47,036 nt of DNA from JBBQRS01 sp038214535 (GCA_038214535.1 JBBQRS010000024.1:1-47036); one strand, 5' to 3'. Numbered from the stretch's first letter, positions 1 through 8,335 are shown. Program-made: numbers and translations. Notes: generated by a model not told the origin, from the sequence alone.

Positions 1-380
1 GGGACGGCGGTGACGGCAACAACCGCATCGCCGAGGGAGAGCAGCGTGCCAGGCGGCAGATTCTCGCCGCTGAGGTCAAGATCCACGTAGAGCTGGTCGC
101 CGGCAAGGGGCCAACGCTCGCGCTCCCCCGCGATCAGCGCGACGGCGCGCACGTTCATCAGCGTGAGCTGCGCGTCGGGGTTGGGCTTACCGTTGGTGCT
201 CCACATGTCACCCACCAGACCCTCGGCGAGATCGAGATAGCCTTCGGACAGCACTTCACGTTCAGTGTCGCCGGGGCGGCGGACGATCAGTTCAACGACG
301 CCGGAATCGGCAGGAGACTGGCGGATCACGTCCAGCCCGGCTTCGAGTTCGGGCATCGGCAAGTGTTTTATGTCAACCAC
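1..380 (-). CDS. MOSC domain protein, N-terminal part (runs off the window)
   Basis: About 126 residues are visible before the frame leaves the window at base 1. MOSC domains are sulfur-carrier beta-barrel modules related to the C-terminal domain of molybdenum cofactor sulfurase, and stand-alone versions are common. The visible part runs from MPELEAGLDVIRQSP through LNVRAV-type residues (LTLMNVRAVALIAG) to WPLAGDQLYVDLDLS and ENLPPGTLLSLGDAVV. This 'D.L.VDLDLS.ENLPPGT.L.LG.AV..VT' pattern is typical of MOSC cores. I chose the GTG at 380-378 because a GGGAG ribosome site lies 6 bases upstream; an in-frame ATG at 356-354 is the alternative. The conserved Cys of the family would lie beyond the window. 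The family call is fairly sure, the substrate unknown. Confidence 0.75.
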   Translation of the reverse strand, partial: MVDIKHLPMPELEAGLDVIRQSPADSGVVELIVRRPGDTEREVLSEGYLDLAEGLVGDMWSTNGKPNPDAQLTLMNVRAVALIAGERERWPLAGDQLYVDLDLSGENLPPGTLLSLGDAVVAVTAV

Positions 381-415
381 GGTCAACTCCCTATTTTGTC
401 CAATGTAAAAACGAA

Positions 416-595
416 CTAACGACGAATCTCGTTTATCAGCTCTTGCGTTGTTTTGCTGTCAAGGGGCCACGCATTGCGCACCTGCTGTGCGATCTCGGCA
501 TAGCGCGCCGGGGCGCTGGCCGCATCTCGGCCGCGCACTCGGCGCAGCCTTGTCTTGGTTTTCCGGCGCAGTTCACGAATCTCGATATCCAGCAT
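416..595 (-). CDS. small hypothetical protein, 59 aa
   Basis: A short, highly charged protein beginning MLDIEIRELRRKTKTRLRR and ending TTQELINEIRR. The ATG at 595 has a GGAGGTGG ribosome site 5 bases upstream. A longer reading from 646 would start inside a perfect palindrome and has no such site, so I prefer 595. No domain is recognised. The Arg/Lys-rich N-terminal half followed by an acidic amphipathic C-terminal helix resembles small antitoxin-like proteins, but no toxin gene is adjacent, so no function is assigned. It is co-oriented with the MOSC gene 36 bases downstream. Confidence 0.5.
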   Translation of the reverse strand: MLDIEIRELRRKTKTRLRRVRGRDAASAPARYAEIAQQVRNAWPLDSKTTQELINEIRR

Positions 596-630
596 AGACC
601 ACCTCCGCATATGAGCGTAAATGTGCTGCT

Positions 631-668
631 CCCGCGGAGTTCGCATCTGAGGATGCGAACTCCGCGGG
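631..668. repeat. perfect 17-bp palindrome, 'GGAGTTCGCATC' family
   Basis: The arm CCCGCGGAGTTCGCATC (631-647) is followed by a TGAG loop and its exact complement (652-668). A related palindrome lies at 4086-4115, and a truncated copy inside the RACo gene near 2568-2593. It sits 36 bases upstream of the small gene at 416-595 and could form a hairpin in that transcript. Confidence 0.8.
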
Positions 669-727
669 GTGATGGCTACATTCTACAACAAGCTGATAGC
701 GCTGGGAAAACAGGGAAAAACTAAGAA

Positions 728-858
728 TCTATCCAAAAACTCCCGGATGGTCACATATCCTTTGTAGTTGCGGCTTTAGCCGCTGGGGGGCTCTCCAGCG
801 GCTAAAGCCGCAACTACAAAGGGAAAGGCATAATGGATTCGGAGAATTCTCGGATAGA
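728..858. mobile_element. MITE-like element, copy 1 (131 bp)
   Basis: The outer ends TCTATCC (728-734) and GGATAGA (852-858) are perfect inverted repeats. Inside is a 28-bp perfect hairpin, arms 759-786 and 795-822, built on the core TTTGTAGTTGCGGCTTTAGC. It has no coding capacity. It lies just downstream of the corrinoid protein gene (stop at 866), so in the minus-strand transcript it forms a strong 3' hairpin. Related copies are at 1572-1700 and 18258-18384. Confidence 0.75.
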
Positions 859-865
859 CACTGAG

Positions 866-1543
866 TCAGGAGCGCATCGCCATGAAGGCGCGGGCGGCAT
901 CCACGGCTTCGGCGGCATCCTTGCAATAGCGGTCGGCGCCGACGTCTTCGGCGAAGGCGAGGTTGAGCGGCGCGCCGCCCACCAGCACCTTGACCTGATC
1001 GCGCAGCCCTTCCTCTTTAAGGCGCTCGATGACGGTAAGCATGTAGGGCATGGTGGTGGTGAGCAGGGCGGACATGCCCAGCAGGTGGGCGTTGTGCTCG
1101 TGGATGGCGGCGATGAACTTGTCGGCGTCCACGTTGGTGCCGAGGTTGATGACCTCGAAGCCCGCGCCTTCCCACATCATGCCGACGAGGTTCTTGCCGA
1201 TGTCGTGGATGTCGCCCTTTACGGTGCCGATGACGGCGATGCCGACTTTGGGCGCGCCCGTCTCGGTGAGGAGCGGGCGCAGGATTTCCATGGCGGCCTT
1301 CATGCTGTTGGCGGCGCGCAGCACTTCGGGGACGAAAAGGATGCCCGCGCCGAAGTCTTTGCCGACATTGTCCATGCCGGAGACGAGGCCATGCGCCAGG
1401 ATGTTGGCGGGCGACTGGCCCCACGCCAGGGCTTGATTGGTGGCCGCGACGACGGGGTCTTTCAGGCCGTCGTAGAGATCGTCCTGCATGTCGCGATAGT
1501 GCGCTTGCAGGTCGGGGGTCAGGGTGTCAAACGGGTCTTCCAA
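866..1543 (-). CDS. corrinoid (B12-binding) methyltransferase protein, MtaC/MtbC/MttC type
   Basis: A 225-residue cytoplasmic methyl carrier. It has an N-terminal helical cap domain (about residues 1-90) and a Rossmann-like B12 domain (about 95-225). The cobalt-coordinating motif is DIHDIG (D111, H113, G116), preceded by GTVKG and followed by GTNV, SALLTTTMPYM and VLVGGAPLN. Length and motifs fit the stand-alone corrinoid proteins that shuttle a methyl group between a substrate-specific MT1 and a tetrahydrofolate or CoM methyltransferase. RACo, which reactivates oxidised cobalt, is directly upstream on the same strand, and a pterin methyltransferase lies at 14495-15445. No MT1 (MttB, MtaB or MtgB type) is in the window, so the methyl donor is unknown. 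The ATG at 1543 was chosen for the canonical length. Confidence 0.9.
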   Translation of the reverse strand: MEDPFDTLTPDLQAHYRDMQDDLYDGLKDPVVAATNQALAWGQSPANILAHGLVSGMDNVGKDFGAGILFVPEVLRAANSMKAAMEILRPLLTETGAPKVGIAVIGTVKGDIHDIGKNLVGMMWEGAGFEVINLGTNVDADKFIAAIHEHNAHLLGMSALLTTTMPYMLTVIERLKEEGLRDQVKVLVGGAPLNLAFAEDVGADRYCKDAAEAVDAARAFMAMRS

Positions 1544-1571
1544 GTGAGTATCCTTTTTTGTAAGCTAAGAG

Positions 1572-1700
1572 TCTCTCCTCCGAAAACTCCCACATCATCC
1601 TGTCTTTCCTTCGTAGTGACGGCTTCAGCCGTTATAGTGCCCCCCACCGGCTAAAATCGTCACTACAAAGTGGGAGAGCGACGCGCGGTTTTCGGATAGA
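1572..1700. mobile_element. MITE-like element, copy 2
   Basis: The left end is TCCTCCGAAAACTCC (near 1576-1590) and the right end GTTTTCGGATAGA (near 1688-1700). The inner hairpin has the TTCGTAGTGACGGCTTCAGC arm facing a slightly mutated complement (CGGCTAAAATCGTCACTACA). It fills the gap between the start of the corrinoid protein gene (1543) and the stop of the RACo gene (1709). The ends and core match copies 1 and 3. Confidence 0.7.
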
Positions 1701-1708
1701 TTCTCAGA

Positions 1709-3964
1709 TCAGCCGGCCTCGCGCTGGCGGCGGCGGTCGCGGGCTGAGACGTTATCGTTGATGCCGTGCGCCGCGCGGCGTTCCGTCGCAGCGGCCAACA
1801 CGCTTTCCAGATGTGGGAAAGCGTCTACGGCGTGGGGCAGCGGCATGGCCTCCACGAAGGCGTCCTGGAAGCGCGGCTCCAGGGCGATGCCGACGTAGTT
1901 GGTCCAGCGAGCGAGGCGGCGGGCCTCTTCGCGCTGGGTGCGGTCGAGCAGGGCGATGCGCGCGCCGTCGCCGGCGGAGTTGCCGACCGCCGTCACGCGC
2001 GACAGGTCGCAGTCGGGGATCATGCCGATCGCCATGGCGTGGCGCGGGTCGATGTAGCTGCCGAACGCGCCGGCCAGGATGATGCGGCTCACACGGTCCA
2101 CACCGATGCGATCCATCAGGAGGCGCGCGCCGGAATAGAGGGCGGCCTTGCCGAGCTGGATGTTGCGGACGTCGTCGCTGGTGATGGTGACGGGGCGACC
2201 GGTGCTGGTTTCGTGCGGCCATGCGAGGACGAATTCGGCCTTGCGGCCCTGCCAGGTGAGGCGCGGCGTCTCGATTTCCGGGGCGAAGCGGCCATCGGGC
2301 GTCAGGATGCCGGCCATGAAGAGTTCGGCCACGGCCTCGATGATGCCGGAACCACAGATGCCCGCGGCGAGGATGGGCCCTTCGCCAAGCAGGGCGGCGC
2401 GTTTGAGGCGGCGGCGTTCGGCGTCCGCGGCGCGGCGTTCGGCGTCTGAGAGCGCAGGCTTCGCATCTGACGCCATTTCGTGGCGTGCGAAGTCCTCGGT
2501 GCGATTCTCTCCACCCGCGGAGTGAGAATCCTCAGATGCGGCGGATGCCATGCCCGTGTTCCCGTCGTCCGCATCTGAGGATGCGAACTCCGCCGTAGAG
2601 GGGGCGGGCCAGTCTTTACTCCAGGCATCGCGGCCGATCACCTTGAAGTTGACGTCAAAGGTGGCGGGGTCAATGCGGATGCGCTCGATTGCGCCGGGGG
2701 CGGCGCGCATCCCGTGGCGAATCTGCGCGCCCTCGAAGGCGGGGCCGGTGGGGCTGGAGGCAGAGTAGAGCGCGTCGCGGTTGCCCAGCAGGATTTCGCC
2801 GTTGGTGCCGACATCCACGATGAGCCAGATTTCATCCGACGGGGCCTTGTGCGGCTCGTCGGCCAGGATCACGCCGACGTTGTCCGCGCCGACGTGCCCC
2901 GCTTCCACCGGGAGGATGTGGGCCTGCGCGCTGAGGGCAAGCTTCAGGCCCAGGCCGCGCGCCTTTATGTCAACTGCATCGCTGATCGCCGGGCCGAAGG
3001 GGGACTGCCCCAACTCCGTCGGGTTAATATTCAGGAGGATGTGGTGCATCACGCTGTTGCCCACAAGCACGATGTCGGTGACGGCGGCGGGCGTGACGCC
3101 GATCTCCGCCGTGGCTTCGGCGGCCAACTCGTTCAGCGCGTTGATGATGGCATGATTCATGGTTGCCAGGCCATCGGCGTTGTTGTCGGCGTAACTCACG
3201 CGGCTCATCAGGTCTTCGCCGTAGGCCACTTGCGGGTTCATCCGGCTGACTGTGGTGAGGACGGCGCCGGTGCGCAGGTCGCACAGGTGCATGGCGACGC
3301 TGGTGGTGCCGATGTCCACGGCAAGCCCGTACAGTTCTTCCACGTAGCCGGGCTGGACGCGGATCACTTCGCGATCCTGCCAGACGGTGACAGTAGCCTT
3401 CCAGTCGTCAGCTCGCAGCGTCTTTTGCAATTCGGGTAGGAGCAGCGGGTCTATGCGCAGATCATGCAGATCGAAGACGGCCGCGAGTTCGGCAGCGAGA
3501 CGATCCCAGTCGCCCAACTGATGTTCAAGCGTGGGAGCGGCGATCTCGACGTAGTAGAGTCGCACGGCGGGGTCCACGTTGATGGCGCGGTCGGTGGCGG
3601 CCTTGCGCACCACCTGTTTGCGCGCCTGGCTCTCCTCGGGGACGAAGACAACGACGTCGCCCAGTACCTCACAACCGCAGGCCAACCGGCGGCCCGGCAA
3701 TTGTTCATGTTCGGCGAAGTAGCCGATCTCGCGGTCGTCGGGCGCGCTCAGACTCGCCGCCGAGGAGGTGATGCCGTATTTCGGAAAGACGCCCTCTTCG
3801 ACGGCGACCTGGCACTTACCACAGGTCTGCTTGCCGCTGCAAATGGCTTCGATCTCAACGCCCAGCGCGCGGGCCGCATCCAGCAGGTTCGCGCCGGTGG
3901 GGACGTCGCCCTGTCGCCCAGAGGGCTGGAAGACGACACGATGGGTTTTGTGATTGTCTGACAT
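1709..3964 (-). CDS. RACo-type reductive activator of corrinoid proteins (2Fe-2S ferredoxin + ASKHA ATPase)
   Basis: A 751-residue protein. The N-terminal ferredoxin domain carries C-x5-C-x2-C (C42, C48, C51, in CSGKQTCGKC) and a fourth Cys near 96 (RRLACGCEV), which would bind a 2Fe-2S cluster. The C-terminal ASKHA nucleotide-binding part has LAVDIGTTSVAMHL, NPQVAYGEDLMSR, VDVGTNGEILLG and SPTGPAFEGAQI. RACo proteins use ATP to drive electron transfer to inactive Co(II) corrinoid proteins, and the likely client is encoded just downstream (866-1543). I chose the ATG at 3964 (MSDNHKTH) because the GAGAGA site precedes it and the ferredoxin fold starts there; the 49 extra residues from 4111 fall in repeat DNA. 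Odd: residues about 456-519 are an Asp/Ser/Ala/Arg-rich insertion encoded by repeat-like DNA (see 2410-2600). Confidence 0.9.
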   Translation of the reverse strand: MSDNHKTHRVVFQPSGRQGDVPTGANLLDAARALGVEIEAICSGKQTCGKCQVAVEEGVFPKYGITSSAASLSAPDDREIGYFAEHEQLPGRRLACGCEVLGDVVVFVPEESQARKQVVRKAATDRAINVDPAVRLYYVEIAAPTLEHQLGDWDRLAAELAAVFDLHDLRIDPLLLPELQKTLRADDWKATVTVWQDREVIRVQPGYVEELYGLAVDIGTTSVAMHLCDLRTGAVLTTVSRMNPQVAYGEDLMSRVSYADNNADGLATMNHAIINALNELAAEATAEIGVTPAAVTDIVLVGNSVMHHILLNINPTELGQSPFGPAISDAVDIKARGLGLKLALSAQAHILPVEAGHVGADNVGVILADEPHKAPSDEIWLIVDVGTNGEILLGNRDALYSASSPTGPAFEGAQIRHGMRAAPGAIERIRIDPATFDVNFKVIGRDAWSKDWPAPSTAEFASSDADDGNTGMASAASEDSHSAGGENRTEDFARHEMASDAKPALSDAERRAADAERRRLKRAALLGEGPILAAGICGSGIIEAVAELFMAGILTPDGRFAPEIETPRLTWQGRKAEFVLAWPHETSTGRPVTITSDDVRNIQLGKAALYSGARLLMDRIGVDRVSRIILAGAFGSYIDPRHAMAIGMIPDCDLSRVTAVGNSAGDGARIALLDRTQREEARRLARWTNYVGIALEPRFQDAFVEAMPLPHAVDAFPHLESVLAAATERRAAHGINDNVSARDRRRQREAG
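2410..2600. repeat. repeat-derived in-frame insertion inside the RACo gene
   Basis: This stretch contains pieces of the palindrome family seen at 631-668 and 4086-4115: GCATCTGAGGATGCGAACTC near 2571-2590, an inverted variant with CCTCAGATGCGG near 2530-2541, and TTCGCATCTGA near 2460-2470. A 9-11 base motif (GGCGTTCGGCGTC) is also repeated near 2413-2450. On the minus strand it is read through as a low-complexity, charged segment of about 60 residues in RACo without breaking the frame. Confidence 0.65.
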
Positions 3965-4085
3965 GATCTCTCGTGTTGATGGTGCTGACGAAAAACGCAA
4001 TGGTGCGATTGTACGATAGAGCAGGGGATGTGGCAAGGAGGGGAGTGGGCAAGGAAACAAGTAGGTAGACAAGGAGACGGAAGAA

Positions 4086-4115
4086 CGGAGTGCGCATCTG
4101 AGGATGCGCACTCCG
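4086..4115. repeat. 13-bp palindrome, 'GGAGTTCGCATC' family
   Basis: The arms CGGAGTGCGCATC (4086-4098) and its exact complement (4103-4115) flank a TGAG loop, the same loop and layout as at 631-668. It lies between the DUF5107 gene and the RACo gene. Just beside it, about 4036-4080, is a purine-rich stretch (GGCAAGGAAACAAGTAGG) that recurs near 19729-19770 and 40328-40372. Confidence 0.75.
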
Positions 4116-4130
4116 CAGGTTGAAGCCCGG

Positions 4131-4160
4131 AACGGCTGAAGCCGTTACTACGAAGGAGAG
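4131..4160. repeat. half copy of the 'CGGCTGAAGCCGTTACTACG' repeat
   Basis: AACGGCTGAAGCCGTTACTA followed by CGAAGGAGAG matches one arm of the hairpin in the three MITE-like elements. The TAG stop of the DUF5107 gene (4148-4150) lies inside it, so the repeat has supplied the last codons of that gene. A similar half copy is at 17661-17687. Confidence 0.65.
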
Positions 4161-7100
4161 AGAGCGTCGAGTTCATGTTGGGCGGGCATGTGGTTCGGGT
4201 CCAGCGCGAGGACCGCCTCGAACTGGGCGCGGGCCTCTGCGGTACGGCCCAACCCGAGCAGCGCGAGGCCAATCAGGTAGGTCACGTCAATGCGGTTGAG
4301 CAGATCGGCGTCTTCATCGAAGAGGGATAGCCCCATGACGTAGTTCTCGAAGTAGCTGGCGCTGACGGTTTCGGTCAAGCGCGCCTCGGCGTAAGCCAGC
4401 AGTTCCTCAAGCTCGCGGCGGGCAGCGGCTTCGTCGCCCAGCTTGCGGAAGGCCAGGGCACGGTGATAGCGTTCAGACGGGACGACGGTGGGCGCATCGG
4501 CGATAGCCCTCCAGTCGGCCTGCGCGCCGGGCGCGTCGCCAGCGGCCGCGTGCGCCAACCCAAGGTGATAGCGCAGATGGGCGACGGGCATGGCGCGGAG
4601 GCGCGCGATGCCCAGGTTCTCCGGGTAGTGGCCAGCCGATTCCAGGTGCGTCAGCGCCATCGCGGCATTGCTCGCGGCCAGCGCCGCGCGCGCTAGCAAC
4701 AGGTGCGCGGTATCGTATTGCGCAGCGATGACCGTCTCGCCGCCTTCCCAGGGGTGAAAACGGCGCGCGAGCATCAGGTCGAGGGCATCTGCGGACCGGC
4801 CCAGGTGATTGAGCAGGGCCACGCGCTCGATGAAGAGATCGTCACGATCGTTGAGCAGATCAGGCGTTTGCTCCAGCGCGGCCAGCCGTTCGATGGGGGG
4901 AACGCCGGTGTGTTTGCGGAACTGGTCGAGTTCGTAGGCCAGCCGGGCGTCATGTGGATTGGCGGCGAAGGCCTGTGCGAAGGCGTGGCCCGCCTTTTGC
5001 GGCGCGCGCCGGATGTTGTAGTAGGCGAAGCCGAGGTTGCGCAACGGAATCGCGAAGGACGGGTCGAGGCGCGCGGCATCTTCCCAGGCAGCGATGGCGG
5101 CCTCGTAGCGGCGCTTGTCGTAGAGCAAGTTGCCCAGGTAATAGGGGGCGCGGGGGTCGTCGGGGGCCAGCGTGCGGGCGACTTCCAACACGACCTGCTC
5201 GTGCAGGCGCGAGGGGAAGCAGTAGTCGGTGGGGGCCTGCGCGCCCTGGCTGAAGAGGTCGCGCGCGGCCGCGATGTCGCCACGCTGCGCGGCGAGGTAG
5301 CCGCGGGCGTAGAGGATCATCGGATAGACCGCGGGGCCGGCGACGGCCGCGTGACGCGCCAGCAGCGCGTCGGCCTCATCCCACAGCCCGGCCTCGGCGT
5401 AGTCGAAGGCGATGTCGAGATAGGTTTGCGGGTCGTCGCGCATCAGCTCGTTGAGGCGGGCCAACTCGGCCGCGGCATCGCCGATCGCCTGGAGCGCGAG
5501 GACGCGCTCGTTGCGCGCCCAGAAGTCGAGTGGGTCGCGCGCGCGGGTTGCATCGGCCAGCGCGAGCGCGTCGGCGGGCCGCCCGAGATGCCGCAGGACG
5601 ACCGCCTTGAGGTTCGCGGCCTTCTGGTTGAGGCCGTTCGCCAAGAGGGAGCGGTCGAGGTGATCGAGCGCGGTTTTCAGGTCGCCGCGGCGCACGTCAA
5701 TGGCGGCCAGCGCGTAGTAACCGGGCGACTGCCAGGCGTAGCTCCAGATGCCCTTGTAGAGCGCGGCATAGGCTTCATCGAGGCGATTCTGGTAGGCGAG
5801 GGCCAGGCCCAGGTTGTAATACGGCTCGCCGTCGTAGGGGTTGAAGTTCCAGCGCGTGAGCGTGGCAATCGCCTTGCGTAAGTGCGCTTCGGCGCGCGCG
5901 AAGTCGCCGCGGCGCAGCCAGAGGCGGCCCAGGGCGTTGTTGTTGCGCACGTCACCGGGGTCGCGGCGCAACGCTTCCTCCCAGTAGAGTTCCGGCTCCC
6001 ACGTGGGGTGGCGGTATTGCTCGAGGTGCAACCCGGCGAGATAAAGCTCCTCGGTGGAGATGGCCTCGCCCGGCGCGGGCGGCGGGTTCATGGGATCGGG
6101 GATGGGCTTGTCGGCGGGCAGGATTGCGGCGTAGCGGATCAACTCTACGCCGGAGGCATCCAGCACGCGCAGGAGCAGATCACGCTCGGCGACGCCGGCA
6201 GGCAGCGCGACGGACTCGACGAAGGGCGCGCCGGGCGCGATGTCGGCCTGCTGATCCAACAGGGTCTGATCGCCGGCGGCGAGCAGGATGCGCGCGGCGG
6301 GGAACGCCTGCGCGGGCGATGCGCCGACCGTCGCAACGCCATCGGACACGCGCAGACTAACCGCGAGATTGAGGTTGGCGTTGACGGACGCGCCGATCTG
6401 CTGCACGGGATACCAGTACTGGCTGAAGGCCCTGGCCTCGTAAGGCTGAATCCAGGAGAAGTCGGGCTGGTTATCGGTGTAGACGCCGGCCATCAGTTCG
6501 AGATAGGGGCCGTCGGCGTCGGTGAGGTTGCGCTCCCACGCCTTGCCGAACTCGCCGTTGCCCCAGGTGAACATCTTCTTGCCGGGGGAGATGTGATGGT
6601 TGGCGATGTGAATCACGCCGGCCTGCTGCCCGTGGTCATAGCCGCCGAAGAAGTCATAGTCGGAGGCGTTGGCGAAGTAGGATGTGGCCTGCGGGATGTT
6701 GCGATACCAACTGATGTCGGTGCCATCGCCGAAATCGAGGCCGGCGTAAGGGCCGCGGGCAATGGGGTATGCGGCCTCGAACTGACGGGTGTGAAAGGTG
6801 ACGCTGTTAACGTCGGGCGGGAAGACCGTCTGATATTCCTGCGAGGCGAAGACGGCAGCGTTCTCCCACCAGAGGAAGTTGGTCGGCAGGGCATTGCGGT
6901 TGAAGAGACGCACTTTGGTCTCGACGATGGCTTTACCGGGGTAGATGCAGACACCGACCATGCCCTTGGTGTGCTCCATCGGGTCGTGCTCGCTGAGCCA
7001 GACGGTGCGGCTGCCGTCCGCGCCATCCTCGATGATGTATTCCGTGGGGAGAAAGGTGCCGGGGCGGTGGTGCATGGGCCAGTTAAACTCGACGCCGCCG

Positions 7101-7453
7101 GACATCCACGAGCCGAAGAGGCCGATGAGGGCCGGCTTGATGACGTGCTGGCGGTAGAAGAAGTCGTAGTTGTTGGTCTTGTCGAGACCGGCGAAGATGC
7201 GCCCGCCGATTTCGGGCAACACCATCACCTGCACGTAGTCGTTTTCGAGGATCACCATCTGATAAGGGCGGTCTACCGGTTCATCGGAGAGACGGTCGGT
7301 GACGGGGTTAGGATAGACCCGCCCACTCGCGCCCTGATTGACGCGTTTCTCGAAGAACATGGGGTTGGGTTCGGGCGCAGGCGCGGGATATGTGGGGATC
7401 ACCATCGTCTCTTCGCGGATCGAGACAGGGCCCCCCGGAACGGGATTCGACAT
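4148..7453 (-). CDS. DUF5107 domain protein with TPR repeats, 1101 aa
   Basis: The N-terminal half (about 20-400) is a beta-rich DUF5107 domain with signature stretches such as VLPEIGGRIFAGLDKT, GGVEFNWPMHHRPGT, FLWWENAAVFAS and WGNGEFGKAWERNLTD. The C-terminal part (about 470-1100) is a series of TPR helix pairs ending GLGRTAEARAQFEAVLALDP. DUF5107-TPR proteins are often encoded with sugar ABC transporters and resemble galactose-mutarotase folds, so a role in recognising or processing an imported carbohydrate is likely; this is inference. No signal peptide is seen, so it should be cytoplasmic. It starts 9 bases after the permease stop and ends the operon. Its stop codon lies in a repeat (4131-4160). 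Confidence 0.85.
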   Translation of the reverse strand: MSNPVPGGPVSIREETMVIPTYPAPAPEPNPMFFEKRVNQGASGRVYPNPVTDRLSDEPVDRPYQMVILENDYVQVMVLPEIGGRIFAGLDKTNNYDFFYRQHVIKPALIGLFGSWMSGGVEFNWPMHHRPGTFLPTEYIIEDGADGSRTVWLSEHDPMEHTKGMVGVCIYPGKAIVETKVRLFNRNALPTNFLWWENAAVFASQEYQTVFPPDVNSVTFHTRQFEAAYPIARGPYAGLDFGDGTDISWYRNIPQATSYFANASDYDFFGGYDHGQQAGVIHIANHHISPGKKMFTWGNGEFGKAWERNLTDADGPYLELMAGVYTDNQPDFSWIQPYEARAFSQYWYPVQQIGASVNANLNLAVSLRVSDGVATVGASPAQAFPAARILLAAGDQTLLDQQADIAPGAPFVESVALPAGVAERDLLLRVLDASGVELIRYAAILPADKPIPDPMNPPPAPGEAISTEELYLAGLHLEQYRHPTWEPELYWEEALRRDPGDVRNNNALGRLWLRRGDFARAEAHLRKAIATLTRWNFNPYDGEPYYNLGLALAYQNRLDEAYAALYKGIWSYAWQSPGYYALAAIDVRRGDLKTALDHLDRSLLANGLNQKAANLKAVVLRHLGRPADALALADATRARDPLDFWARNERVLALQAIGDAAAELARLNELMRDDPQTYLDIAFDYAEAGLWDEADALLARHAAVAGPAVYPMILYARGYLAAQRGDIAAARDLFSQGAQAPTDYCFPSRLHEQVVLEVARTLAPDDPRAPYYLGNLLYDKRRYEAAIAAWEDAARLDPSFAIPLRNLGFAYYNIRRAPQKAGHAFAQAFAANPHDARLAYELDQFRKHTGVPPIERLAALEQTPDLLNDRDDLFIERVALLNHLGRSADALDLMLARRFHPWEGGETVIAAQYDTAHLLLARAALAASNAAMALTHLESAGHYPENLGIARLRAMPVAHLRYHLGLAHAAAGDAPGAQADWRAIADAPTVVPSERYHRALAFRKLGDEAAARRELEELLAYAEARLTETVSASYFENYVMGLSLFDEDADLLNRIDVTYLIGLALLGLGRTAEARAQFEAVLALDPNHMPAQHELDALSPS

Positions 7454-7462
7454 CGAACGTTT

Positions 7463-8335
7463 TTATCCTTTCAAACCACTGGTGATGACGCCCTGAAGAA
7501 TATGTTTCTGCGCCATAAAGAACATGACGATCAGCGGCAGCGTGTAGAGCACGCTGGCGGCCATGACCACGGTGACCAGCGTGTTGCCGTGCGGGTCAAT
7601 GTAGGCGCTCTGGAGCTTGACCGCCAGAGTGGTGTTGCGGTCGCTCAGGTAGAGGATGGGGGTGAGGTAGTCGCCCCAGACCCAGATGAAGTTCAGGATG
7701 AAGGCCGTCGCCAGCACCGGCTTGGCGTTGGGCAGGAAGATCTGCACGAAGATGCGGAGCGGGTTGGCCCCATCCACTTCGGCGGCGTCTTCCAACTCTT
7801 TCGGAAAGTTCGAGAAGAACTGGCGGAAGAGAAAGATGTAGAACGGGCTGGCGCCAAGCCCCCACAGGATCCACGGCCAGTAGGTGTTCGTCAGGCCCAG
7901 CTTGGAGAAGATCATGAACGTGGGGATGACCGTCACCAGGTTGGGGATGATGAGCAGCGCAATCACGACCTGGAACAGCGCCTGTTTGTGGGGCACGTTG
8001 ATGCGCGAGAACGCGAAGCCCGACATGGCGCTGGTAATCACCGTCAGCGTTGAAAAGGTCACCGCGAGGAAGAGCGAGTTCCGCGCGTATTTCAGGAAGG
8101 GCTGGTAAATGAAGACGTGGACGTAATTGACGAATTGCGGCACGACAGGCAGCCACTTGATCGGGTTGGCCGAGTATTCGCCTTCCTGCTTGAGCGAGGT
8201 GATAATCCCCCAGGCGACCGGTAGCATCACGAAGACTGCCACCCCGAAAAGGAGGGTGTAGAGGCCGACGCGACCGAAGAACTTGCGCGAGTTGAAGGGT
8301 TGACGCGTGTTGGTGGTGATGGCGTTGCCTGTCAT
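7463..8335 (-). CDS. carbohydrate ABC transporter permease (MalG type)
   Basis: A 290-residue inner-membrane permease with six predicted TM segments. The EAA loop that contacts the ATPase is visible as ELEDAAEVDGANPLRIF followed by LPNAKP. The ATG at 8335 overlaps the stop of the upstream permease (ATGA), which implies translational coupling. A longer open frame from 8548 is only an overlap artefact, since its N-terminal 71 residues are out-of-frame readings of the upstream gene. It pairs with the MalF-type permease and the binding lipoprotein. No ATPase is encoded here, so a shared MsmX/UgpC-like ATPase elsewhere is expected. Confidence 0.92.
   Translation of the reverse strand: MTGNAITTNTRQPFNSRKFFGRVGLYTLLFGVAVFVMLPVAWGIITSLKQEGEYSANPIKWLPVVPQFVNYVHVFIYQPFLKYARNSLFLAVTFSTLTVITSAMSGFAFSRINVPHKQALFQVVIALLIIPNLVTVIPTFMIFSKLGLTNTYWPWILWGLGASPFYIFLFRQFFSNFPKELEDAAEVDGANPLRIFVQIFLPNAKPVLATAFILNFIWVWGDYLTPILYLSDRNTTLAVKLQSAYIDPHGNTLVTVVMAASVLYTLPLIVMFFMAQKHILQGVITSGLKG

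Noticed and set aside
833..1654. Long plus-strand frame opposite the corrinoid protein
   Set aside because: The minus-strand product has DIHDIG and the normal B12-domain pattern. The plus frame has no domain features and crosses the MITE-like repeats.
3965..4111. Longer RACo start at 4111
   Set aside because: The extra 49 residues come from palindromic and purine-rich repeat DNA. The ATG at 3964 has a ribosome site and begins right before the ferredoxin fold.
5882..8053. 723-codon open frame on the plus strand opposite the DUF5107/permease genes
   Set aside because: It is a shadow of high-GC codon use: the minus-strand frames show clear DUF5107 and permease motifs, while this one shows none and has no start site.
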